Assembly (NCBI GenBank): GCA_003353845.1
Contig: PIVT01000001.1
Location: forward strand, 109,760 to 149,698
Source: Pseudomonadota bacterium
Lineage (GTDB): Bacteria > Myxococcota_A > UBA9160 > JADFDR01
Direction: 5' to 3'
Length of the DNA stretch: 39,939 nt
Below are positions 33,629 to 39,939 of the stretch, in pieces. The translations under genes and the position numbers were made by a program. Numbering within the stretch: position 1 is the first letter of the stretch; each line of letters starts with the position of its first letter. The notes below the pieces were generated by a model, which had not been told where the DNA came from, ran no database searches, and was given only the letters and a program-made list of their open reading frames with translations.

Positions 33629-34714
33629 TTGCACTCATCGCGCTACCTCACTTCCCTATTTCTTATTTGCACACTCGGCCTTTTTGCCCTCGCCTGTTCC
33701 TCCACGGCAGGGCCTGATGGAGTAACACAGAAGAGTGACGACTCTCCTGTGGTAGCCGAGTTTGGCGATAGACCCATCACGCTCAACCAACTTCACGAGT
33801 GGATGAAGGAGGACTTCATTCGCAATCTGGACGCCTCGCAGGGCGCATCGGCAGCCTATGAAATACGCTCCGCCGCCTTGACGCGCATGATTGATGAAGA
33901 AATTCTGGCAAAAGAGGCGGCGCGCAGGGGAATGACTCCCAGGGAGCTTCTATTACAGGAGATGGGAAATCCTGGCCCTCTTCCCGAAGCAGAGGTGCGC
34001 CGCTACTACATCGAAAATGTGAATCGAGCCGGGGGAACGGGTCCGCCCTACGAGCAAGTATCGGATCAGCTTCGCAGCTATCTGGAAGCAGAGCGCGATA
34101 ACGAATTTCTTGATCTCTATTTGCGAGTGTTGCGTGATGATGCACGGGTGCGGATTCTGATGAAACCGTCGCGTGTCGAGGTTGCAGCAACGGGGGCGTC
34201 CATGGGACCTGCCGATGCCCCCATTACCATTGTCGAGTTCAGTGACTACGAATGCCCTTTCTGTCAGCGCGCGGAGCCCGCCCTCTGGAAACTGGTGGAA
34301 ACCTATCCCGAGGAGGTGCGTTGGGTCTATCGACACTTTCCCTTGGCGGGGTTGGACTCCAGCGCTTCCAAAGCCGCTGAGGCCACGGTCTGTGCGCAGC
34401 GGCAGGGAAAATTCTGGGAACTGCATCGTATCGTTTTCGCAAACACTCGAAAGCTCAGCCGGCAAAGTCTTCAGACCTATGCAGGGCAGGCCGGGCTCAA
34501 TTTGGAGCAATTCTCCATCTGTATGGATCAGGGCCAGGCCGCCGAAGTGGTGCGCAGAGACTTGCAGGAGGGAGAGGCTGTTGGTGTCACCGGCACTCCT
34601 GCTTTCTTTTTGAACGGAATTCCTTTTAGCGGGGCCCTGCCTTTTGAGGAATTCCATCGCATGGTTCAAGAGGAACTCAGCCGAATCGAAGCCTCAACAG
34701 AGGATTCCCCCTGA
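33629..34714 (+). CDS. DsbA-like thioredoxin-fold lipoprotein with N-terminal SurA-like region
   Basis: Envelope thiol-disulfide protein. The TTG at 33629 is preferred because AGAGGAG lies six bases upstream; the ATG at 33608 would put charged residues before the signal. From the TTG, residues 1-23 form a lipoprotein signal ending FALAC (Cys23). Residues about 40-160 are helical and look like a SurA/PpiD-type chaperone N-domain (ALTRMIDEEILAKEAARRGM). The thioredoxin domain starts near 190 with CPFC in YECPFCQRAEP and the cis-Pro in GVTGTPAFFLNG. It probably makes or isomerises disulfides in exported proteins. The Cys-bearing minor pilins and PilY1 start about 320 bp downstream and are plausible clients, which is inference. 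Confidence 0.85.
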   Translation: MHSSRYLTSLFLICTLGLFALACSSTAGPDGVTQKSDDSPVVAEFGDRPITLNQLHEWMKEDFIRNLDASQGASAAYEIRSAALTRMIDEEILAKEAARRGMTPRELLLQEMGNPGPLPEAEVRRYYIENVNRAGGTGPPYEQVSDQLRSYLEAERDNEFLDLYLRVLRDDARVRILMKPSRVEVAATGASMGPADAPITIVEFSDYECPFCQRAEPALWKLVETYPEEVRWVYRHFPLAGLDSSASKAAEATVCAQRQGKFWELHRIVFANTRKLSRQSLQTYAGQAGLNLEQFSICMDQGQAAEVVRRDLQEGEAVGVTGTPAFFLNGIPFSGALPFEEFHRMVQEELSRIEASTEDSP

Positions 34715-35036
34715 GAATAGCTCTTTATTCGGGCTGAAAACCACAGAGAAGCATCGAGAGCATCTTTCCAGCCTCTTTTCCCCCAGAGGATCCCCCTCCC
34801 GCAGCCCCTTCGCCGTTCCGGCAGAAGGCCCGAGGCTTTTGAGGCCGATTGCCATTCGTCCCACCCCTACGCAGAAAATTTCACACTACGCAAAAGATGC
34901 ATAGCCAACACGCCGAAAGAGTGGGGGATGGGTTGCAAGAGAGTTCAAGGGAATCGCCTAGTTACCCGAGAAGATCCACATGGCACACCGTTTGCTCTTA
35001 AACGTGTCTCTACGGCGCTACGTCGGAGGAAGAGTT
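34715..35036 (+). other. 322 bp gap before the pilin operon
   Basis: No gene is supported here. The region holds a sigma-54-like promoter (34922-34937) and, upstream of it, short sequences reminiscent of a c-di-GMP riboswitch (ACGCAAAAG near 34886, AGCCAACACGCCGAAAG near 34904) that do not make a full aptamer. No clear terminator for the lipoprotein gene is visible. Confidence 0.6.
34922..34937 (+). promoter_or_regulatory. Sigma-54-type promoter candidate for the minor pilin operon
   Basis: TGGGGGATGGGTTGCA matches the -24/-12 layout: the invariant GG and GC are separated by exactly ten bases, with TGG at -24 and TTGCA at -12. The central CAC of the consensus is not kept. Predicted start near 34948, about 90 nt before the GTG of the first pilin gene. 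Pilin genes are often RpoN-dependent in related bacteria. Confidence 0.55.
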
Positions 35037-35756
35037 GTGAAACAGACTGCTAACGAGAGTGGATTTACGATGATAGAGCTGATGATCGTCATGGCGATGA
35101 TCGGCATCCTGGCCGCAATCGCTGCGCCCGGATTTCAGCGTATGAGACACAATGGCTTGACGAAGTCTACGGCGCGTTCCATGGCCGACATGCTCGATTT
35201 TGCTCGCTCCAAGGCTATGCAGACAGGAAATCCGCACCTGGTCTTCTTCGGAGTGGACACCGGGGGCAATCCCTATCTCCTATCCGATGGACTGCCCTCA
35301 GCCATGTTCGTGGTGGAAGACAATGTAGTGACGGATTGCCTCGTGACCAATAACGAGTTGATCTATGCGCTTCCCACCTTGGAGCCTGGCGTACGCCTTT
35401 TCCGTGGCCTGGGTGACCCTCCCGATTTTATTGCCGTGCCGCCCACTGCTGGCGATGTGGGAGATCAGGATGGTGTTCCCGTCACGGGAATGAGTTTCGC
35501 CATGCCCGACGGCACGGACGCGCAATGGATTCTTTTTGGAGGCGACGGCATTCCTCGACGCTTCTCTGCGGGCGCCCAATGTGATGCAGGTAGTGAAGCA
35601 GAGATCGGTCGCGGTGGTGGCACGGTCTACGTCAATGGAGCGCGCAACCCAGCCAATGATTGGGACGGGCGTCAGTACGCCGTCGAAGTGACTCCCTTGG
35701 GTGGGGTGAAAATCCAGCGATACGACTGGAGTCAGAATGCTTGGAGGATTCGATGA
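35037..35756 (+). CDS. Minor pseudopilin, FimT/GspH-like
   Basis: Type IV prepilin-like protein of 239 residues from the GTG at 35037, with GGAGGAAGAG just upstream; an in-frame ATG at 34980 would give an unusually long leader. The prepilin cleavage site is ESG|FTMIELMIVMAMIGILAAIA, with Glu5 of the mature form present. The GspH/FimT family trait SMADMLDFARSKAM follows the N-terminal helix. It is probably part of the tip complex that primes pilus assembly. First gene of the operon; its stop overlaps the next ATG (ATGA). Confidence 0.88.
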   Translation: MKQTANESGFTMIELMIVMAMIGILAAIAAPGFQRMRHNGLTKSTARSMADMLDFARSKAMQTGNPHLVFFGVDTGGNPYLLSDGLPSAMFVVEDNVVTDCLVTNNELIYALPTLEPGVRLFRGLGDPPDFIAVPPTAGDVGDQDGVPVTGMSFAMPDGTDAQWILFGGDGIPRRFSAGAQCDAGSEAEIGRGGGTVYVNGARNPANDWDGRQYAVEVTPLGGVKIQRYDWSQNAWRIR

Positions 35757-36403
35757 TGAGTCACAAGAGTTTGAAGACGAAGCCCATGCGTAGAAGCAGG
35801 CGTTCAGAACGAGGGCTCACGTTGATTGAAGCCATGATTGCTTTGGGCGTGCTCGCCTATGGCATTCTCGGCGTGGCTGTTTTGCAAAATTCTGCACTGC
35901 AGCGAAGCAGTAGCTCCCGTTATTCTTTCAGTGCTGCTCAGGTGGCCAAGAGCCAAATGGCACAGATTCGACGTGTCCCGTGGAGTGCGTTGCCAGAGAC
36001 CGGCGGCAATGGTGGAAACTGGGAGAGATTGTGCGAGACCGTATCAGCAGGCGGTGGATGTAACGGGGGTGGCGGTCAGTCGGGTTATCCTTATGCGATA
36101 CCCGATACCTTGCCTCTGGTCCCCATTACTATTTTGACTGCGGACGTGGATGGTAACCCGGTTCTGGAAACCCTTATCCAATTCGAAGTGTTCTGGCGCG
36201 TGCAGGACGTCCCCGGTCCTTTGCCTGCAAGCCCTCGCTGCCGAAAAGATATTTTCTTGCGTGTTCAGTGGCAGGAATCCCCGTCTTTCCCATTGCGAGA
36301 TTACTACCTCTCCACACGCATCTTCAATTCGGTGGGTGATCGCGGTGCCGACACCGTTGGCGACTTGGGTCTCGCAGGTGTCGACCCATCGGAGGGCTGC
36401 TGA
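35753..36403 (+). CDS. pilV: Minor pilin PilV-like
   Basis: Minor pilin of 216 residues from the ATG at 35753, which shares ATGA with the previous stop (a second ATG at 35756 is possible). The leader is long and basic (KPMRRSRRSERG), then the prepilin site G|LTLIEAMIALGVLAYGILGVA with Glu5. The C-terminal part has several Cys (CNGGGG, CRKDIF, EGC) that could form a disulfide. PilV works with PilW, PilX and PilY1 at the pilus tip. The gene symbol is by family resemblance and order. Confidence 0.85.
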   Translation: MMSHKSLKTKPMRRSRRSERGLTLIEAMIALGVLAYGILGVAVLQNSALQRSSSSRYSFSAAQVAKSQMAQIRRVPWSALPETGGNGGNWERLCETVSAGGGCNGGGGQSGYPYAIPDTLPLVPITILTADVDGNPVLETLIQFEVFWRVQDVPGPLPASPRCRKDIFLRVQWQESPSFPLRDYYLSTRIFNSVGDRGADTVGDLGLAGVDPSEGC

Positions 36404-37485
36404 TGTCCAAGCGAAGTAGCGGTTTTACTTTGATCGAAGTACTCACGGCCGTCGTGATCGTGGGAATCGTGATGGCTGCGGCAATGCAATCATTCACCTT
36501 CCAGGCCAAGACCCATGAGGTCATCAGCGGTATTGCCGATTCACAAAAGTCACTCACCATGCTCTCGCGTCTTTTTGAACGCGATCTTCGGAATGCCGGG
36601 TACATGGTATCTGAATTTGCAGCAGTCTGCGGTGTCGACAATGACGATGGCCCGGACGTCCTCTTTGTCAGTGACAGCGCTGCCATCTCCAACATTGGCG
36701 CCTTGGTCGCTTTGGCACCGAACGGAAGAAACGGAGAGAATACTTATCTCTCTGCCAAGGCTCCGGGCAATCCAGGTCTTGGATCGACGGTCGTGAATGC
36801 AAGTTCGAAGAGCACATCGGGGAACAGCACGCTGACGCTTGGAAACAGGGACTTGGATACCGTGTCTACTTACGATAATAACGGCGACGGTAACAATGAC
36901 AGCGATTATCAATACGACGTATTGAATGCCCAGGTGACCATCGCAGGCGGTGTCATCTTGAGAGATATCACCGCCCCCAACAAGGGGGTGGCCTGCGGCG
37001 TGATTACGGGCATTCGCGGGTCGCAAGTGGATGTGGATTGGCGATCGCCCACTCTCACTTGGGTGAACAACGTAGACGTCATCGTTATCCCGGCACATGT
37101 CTACGAGATTCTTCCCGCGGTAGTGGGGGTGAGCCCGCCACAACTCACGCGAAATGGATTGCTGGTAGCTGATGACGTTGAAGACATGCAGGTTAATTAC
37201 TTCCTCGATGTCGACGACGACGGTCTCATTGACCCAGGTGAGCTGAACGGCAGCGGAGGTCCTCAAGATTACCTGGCGACAAGGGGTAGTGACGGGCAGT
37301 TCCTGCGCGATGTAACGGTGAGCCTCATCGTGCGTTCTGCCATGGAGGAAACGGAAACCGTCGTGTTGCAGGGGACAGTCCAGGACCTTGAGAACCATGT
37401 CGCCCCCGCCGTCATCCTCGATGGATATCGGCGCAGGGCGCTATCAAGCACGGTGCGACCTCGCAACGTGGGTGCAGAGCGATGA
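36403..37485 (+). CDS. pilW: Minor pilin PilW-like with EF-hand-like calcium loops
   Basis: Minor pilin of 360 residues. Prepilin site SSG|FTLIEVLTAVVIVG with Glu5, then LSRLFERDLRNAGYMVSEF, a PilW hallmark. Two acidic loops stand out: residues 158-168 (DNNGDGNNDSD) and a near-perfect twelve-residue EF-hand loop at 269-280, DVDDDGLIDPGE, with Asp at 1, 3, 5 and 9, Gly at 6, Ile at 8 and Glu at 12. Calcium may therefore stabilise the protein. The start overlaps the pilV stop by one base, and the stop shares ATGA with pilX. Confidence 0.87.
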   Translation: MSKRSSGFTLIEVLTAVVIVGIVMAAAMQSFTFQAKTHEVISGIADSQKSLTMLSRLFERDLRNAGYMVSEFAAVCGVDNDDGPDVLFVSDSAAISNIGALVALAPNGRNGENTYLSAKAPGNPGLGSTVVNASSKSTSGNSTLTLGNRDLDTVSTYDNNGDGNNDSDYQYDVLNAQVTIAGGVILRDITAPNKGVACGVITGIRGSQVDVDWRSPTLTWVNNVDVIVIPAHVYEILPAVVGVSPPQLTRNGLLVADDVEDMQVNYFLDVDDDGLIDPGELNGSGGPQDYLATRGSDGQFLRDVTVSLIVRSAMEETETVVLQGTVQDLENHVAPAVILDGYRRRALSSTVRPRNVGAER

Positions 37486-38072
37486 GGTTTGTAAGGAGAT
37501 TTGTGATGCGGAAAGGAATAGCCGTGAATTCAAACAATGAAAATCGGCACGACGATATTGACGCTCGGCGGAAGCGAGAGTCTGGTGTCGCGCTGCTCTT
37601 CTCCATGTTGCTGCTCTTTCTTCTGGCAACGCTGGCCTTCTCCTCCATGGATACGGTGATGCGCGATGCCCAGATCGTCGGAGCCAAGAAATCGTCAGAG
37701 CGGGCGCTGCAGATGGCCGAGGCCGGTGTCGCCGATGCATTGGACTTTCTCTACAACACCTACGACACACACACCAACCCTCCCGAAGTGGGACAGACAG
37801 TCAACATGGCGAACTACGGAGGCTTTGGTGGCAGTTTTGACAAGCAGGGACACGAAGTCGTGGAGGCTGACTATGCACTGGTGCCTGGCACGGCCATCAC
37901 GATGAGAGGCCTGGGTGAGCCCTGCATGGTGAGCAGTGACTTCAAATTCAGTTATGGCATTTGGGACATAGAGGTGCAGGGAACCAGTGGAGATGGGCTT
38001 TCCACATCGGCCATCCACATCAGCGTCCTGAAGTGTCAATGCGTAGATATTAACGGGTGTGGAGATAGTTGA
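37482..38072 (+). CDS. pilX: Minor pilin PilX-like
   Basis: Minor pilin of 196 residues. The prepilin-like site is ESG|VALLFSMLLLFLLATLAF; position 5 is Phe, not Glu, as in other PilX and GspK proteins thought to cap the fibre. The leader is long (about 35 residues), and a later start at the ATG of codon 9 (37506) is possible. MRDAQIVGAKKSSERALQMAEAGVADAL after the helix is the PilX N-terminal domain. Cysteines near the C-terminus (CQCVDINGCGDS) may pair. It starts in the pilW stop (ATGA) and is followed by a lipoprotein gene after 43 bp. Confidence 0.87.
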   Translation: MRFVRRFVMRKGIAVNSNNENRHDDIDARRKRESGVALLFSMLLLFLLATLAFSSMDTVMRDAQIVGAKKSSERALQMAEAGVADALDFLYNTYDTHTNPPEVGQTVNMANYGGFGGSFDKQGHEVVEADYALVPGTAITMRGLGEPCMVSSDFKFSYGIWDIEVQGTSGDGLSTSAIHISVLKCQCVDINGCGDS

Positions 38073-38115
38073 TCATGGGCAAGTCATTACGAAAAATTCG
38101 CCAGGGGGTGCGAAA

Positions 38116-39078
38116 ATGAAGGGTGCAATGCGCATGGCAGGAGTTTTCTTGACAAGCTTGACGCTGGCCTGTGGTGGTTCGGATGGTGGCTCGGATTCAA
38201 GTGAACAAGCTTCGAAGACTCGAGTGATTCCCAAACCGCCTTCGGATAATCAAGCTCCGGAAATTCAAAAGGTGACGATCTCTCCGCGACACCCTCAGGC
38301 CGACGGACAGGTCACGGTGGAAGTCGAGGCTGTTGATCGCGACGGAGATCGACTGAGCTATGCGTACCGATGGGAGATTGACGGTAACCCCATGGGTAGG
38401 GGCAGAACAACGGAGCGCGTATCTGGAGCGAGCAAGGGCGATACTCTGAAAGTAACGGCCATCGTGAAGGATAAGGACAGTGAAACAGCCCGGAGTACTT
38501 CGGTGAAAGTGGGAAATGCACCGCCGACCCTCATCGTCGTGCTGCTACAAACCCCTGAAGAAGGAACTCTCAAGGCCGTTCCGCGCGCCAAGGATGTTGA
38601 TGGTGACCCGATGACCTTCACCTACCAGTGGAGTGTCAATGGCGTCAAGAAGAATGTCGAGAGTGACTTGCTCTCGCTAGCAAATCTTCGCATGGGAGAT
38701 CTTGTAGAGGTCGAAGTGCAAGCCAACGACGGAGAGGACTTGAGCGAGCTCATGTCCAGCAAAGCCTTTGCTGTGGGAAATGTAGATCCTGAGATTACTT
38801 CCAATCCACATGAAGATGCCGTCATGGATGCCACCAGCTTCCATTACCAGGTGAAGGCCCGGGATGCCAATAAGGAACAGCGGCTTCGCTACCGGATCGA
38901 AGAAGGTCCGGAGGGTATGGAAATCAACGGAATGTTCGGAGATCTGGAGTGGACTCCCTCGGAAGAACAGTCGGGTGAATATCCGGTGATTGTGGTTGTC
39001 GATGATCGGAAGGGTGGTACAGCCACGCAAACCTTCACGGTGTCGGCGGGTGGAGAGGCGATTAGCGAACAAGAGTGA
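38116..39078 (+). CDS. Lipoprotein with Ig-like/PKD-type repeats inside the pilin operon
   Basis: Predicted surface or periplasmic lipoprotein of 320 residues from the ATG at 38116, with GGGGGTG upstream; a longer frame to 38059 overlaps pilX. The signal MKGAMRMAGVFLTSLTLAC ends at Cys19, followed by a Gly/Ser/Asp linker. Three beta-sandwich repeats follow: about 58-135 (VDRDGDRLSYAYRWEIDG), 135-215 (KDVDGDPMTFTYQWSVNG) and 215-310 (FHYQVKARDANKEQRLRYRI, then GDLEWTPSEEQSGEYPVIV). The DxDGD turns are typical of PKD/cadherin-like, possibly calcium-binding, folds. It sits between pilX and pilY1, where no such gene is part of the usual set, so it may help anchor or stabilise the tip complex. Confidence 0.82.
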   Translation: MKGAMRMAGVFLTSLTLACGGSDGGSDSSEQASKTRVIPKPPSDNQAPEIQKVTISPRHPQADGQVTVEVEAVDRDGDRLSYAYRWEIDGNPMGRGRTTERVSGASKGDTLKVTAIVKDKDSETARSTSVKVGNAPPTLIVVLLQTPEEGTLKAVPRAKDVDGDPMTFTYQWSVNGVKKNVESDLLSLANLRMGDLVEVEVQANDGEDLSELMSSKAFAVGNVDPEITSNPHEDAVMDATSFHYQVKARDANKEQRLRYRIEEGPEGMEINGMFGDLEWTPSEEQSGEYPVIVVVDDRKGGTATQTFTVSAGGEAISEQE

Positions 39079-39169
39079 GAAGGGATGAACACGCATCCTC
39101 TCCCTTGTTCAGTGAGAAGATCTTTTAGTGGGGCATGCCCCGCGATGGAAGAGCGAAAAGGAGCCAACT
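39079..39169 (+). other. Gap before pilY1 with a 12 bp palindrome
   Basis: GGGGCATGCCCC at 39130-39141 is a perfect palindrome 28 bp before the pilY1 ATG. It could be a small hairpin or a protein site; no T-run follows, so it is not a typical terminator. Confidence 0.4.
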
Positions 39170-39939
39170 ATGACAGCAACTACGAAACAGCGAGTGCGGT
39201 TCGCAAGCTATATAGCGGCCTGTTTCATTACTTGCATGGGTCTATTCATGGCCGCCCAAGGGCGTGCTGCCGATGACCAGGTGCTCTTTGCCGCATCGGG
39301 ATTCACAGGTCCCAATGTCGTGTTCTTGATCGATACCTCGGGTTCTATGCGAGAAATTCTGCGACATGAGGACTACGCCGACGGTGATGGGGGGAGCAGT
39401 GACTGTAGGCCATACGGAACCAGCTCTGGCTACAGTAACCATGTGCTCCTGAGTTCGGATGCCTCAGTGACCCATAGCTGCCCTAGCGGCAATATAACCC
39501 TGAAAATCTTCGCTGATCCCGCCCACCCTGCGGATACGGGGTATGACCGGGATTACCTGAACTGGCTTATGGACGGCGGCAGCGCCAGCGCACGTGATGA
39601 TATCGAGAAGAAGAAAGAGAAATACCGCTGTTTAAAGGATGGAAGCGGGAATCCACTGGAATACTATGTCTACCAGCGAACGCGCACCACGGCCTCCAAA
39701 CGAACCATTGAAGATGTGATCTGCCTCGCCAACCAAGACTCCAGCATGGTCCGCTTCGGTATCGCGCGCTTCCGAAGTGATAGCGACGGTGCTTGGATAG
39801 TCGTACCTGCTGAAGACTGGGACGCCTCCTATGCATTGGATGGTAACGCACCGGGTGGTTCTTCTGATGTAAAAACGCATCCGCAACAGATTGAAGACAT
39901 TACGCGGAATGAGATCAACGCCAGCGGGGGAACTCCTTT
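39170..39939 (+). CDS. pilY1: PilY1-like pilus tip adhesin, N-terminal part (3' truncated)
   Basis: Start of a large pilus-associated adhesin; the frame is open to the window end (256 residues seen). The ATG at 39170 has AAGGAG six bases upstream. A signal peptide covers about residues 1-33 (IAACFITCMGLFMAAQGRA). A von Willebrand A domain follows with the metal-binding MIDAS motif VVFLIDTSGSM (Asp55, Ser57, Ser59). Later SMVRFGIARF and, at the very end, ASGGTPF fit the PilY1 vWA pattern. Several cysteines are present. PilY1 acts with the minor pilins in fibre assembly, adhesion and surface sensing. The C-terminal beta-propeller with its calcium site would lie beyond the window. Confidence 0.9.
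   Translation, partial: MTATTKQRVRFASYIAACFITCMGLFMAAQGRAADDQVLFAASGFTGPNVVFLIDTSGSMREILRHEDYADGDGGSSDCRPYGTSSGYSNHVLLSSDASVTHSCPSGNITLKIFADPAHPADTGYDRDYLNWLMDGGSASARDDIEKKKEKYRCLKDGSGNPLEYYVYQRTRTTASKRTIEDVICLANQDSSMVRFGIARFRSDSDGAWIVVPAEDWDASYALDGNAPGGSSDVKTHPQQIEDITRNEINASGGTP

Noticed and set aside
34644-34904. 86-codon frame after the DsbA-like lipoprotein
   Set aside because: It overlaps the lipoprotein gene out of frame, lacks a ribosome site, and its composition looks non-coding.
34880-34925. c-di-GMP (GEMM-I) riboswitch upstream of the pilin operon
   Set aside because: ACGCAAAAG and AGCCAACACGCCGAAAG resemble the two ends of the aptamer, and pilin operons are a common location, but the middle stems are missing and the segment lies upstream of the predicted sigma-54 start. 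A covariance-model search giving a significant GEMM hit would reverse this.
1-39939. CRISPR array, insertion sequence, prophage or integrated element
   Set aside because: No spaced direct repeats, transposase, integrase or phage gene was seen; the short tandem repeats are contiguous and of three copies only.

Overview
The window is densely coding DNA from a Gram-negative bacterium with mid-range GC. It carries 38 recognisable protein genes, two of them cut by the window edges, and I found no rRNA, tRNA, CRISPR array or insertion sequence. A type IV minor-pilin/PilY1 operon, a Rrf2-controlled SUF operon, two cytochrome P450s, two PAPS-type sulfotransferases, a DUF1214 protein and a LuxC/LuxE pair together suggest a deltaproteobacterial-grade organism, perhaps Myxococcota-like. 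That placement is inference from gene content only.

Layout. (1) 1-2330: end of proS, then an acyl-CoA dehydrogenase. (2) 2314-10138: an oxidative block with an MFS transporter, P450, SDR, aldehyde dehydrogenase, beta-hydroxyacid dehydrogenase, a small 3Fe-4S ferredoxin, a cupin and a second P450. It looks like catabolism or tailoring of a hydrophobic substrate. (3) 10221-16442: a complete SUF Fe-S assembly operon on the minus strand (rrf2-sufB-C-D-S-U-T) behind a well-formed promoter with two Rrf2-like operators. (4) 16605-20378: a tight minus-strand operon of class III aminotransferase, LuxE-like acyl-protein synthetase and LuxC-like acyl-CoA reductase, with no luciferase; it is a candidate fatty aldehyde-to-amine pathway. 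(5) 20474-26950: plus-strand genes for a CDF metal transporter with a Cys-rich tail, folK, APS reductase, an orphan PDZ/7TM/GAF histidine kinase and bioA. (6) 26975-31045: a minus-strand run of DUF1214 protein, sulfotransferase, DUF6178 protein and a second sulfotransferase. (7) 31195-33567: CoA-pyrophosphatase-like Nudix enzyme, DUF815 AAA+ ATPase, pyrE. (8) 33629-39939: a DsbA-like lipoprotein, then fimT/gspH-pilV-pilW-pilX, an Ig-like-domain lipoprotein and the start of pilY1, with a sigma-54-like promoter ahead of the pilins.

The best candidates for something not yet described are the aminotransferase-LuxE-LuxC operon, the Ig-domain lipoprotein between pilX and pilY1, and a recurring DNA pattern: three of the four convergent gene junctions hold three tandem copies of a 14-16 bp unit at the stop codons. 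The double operator at the suf promoter is a clean regulatory prediction.
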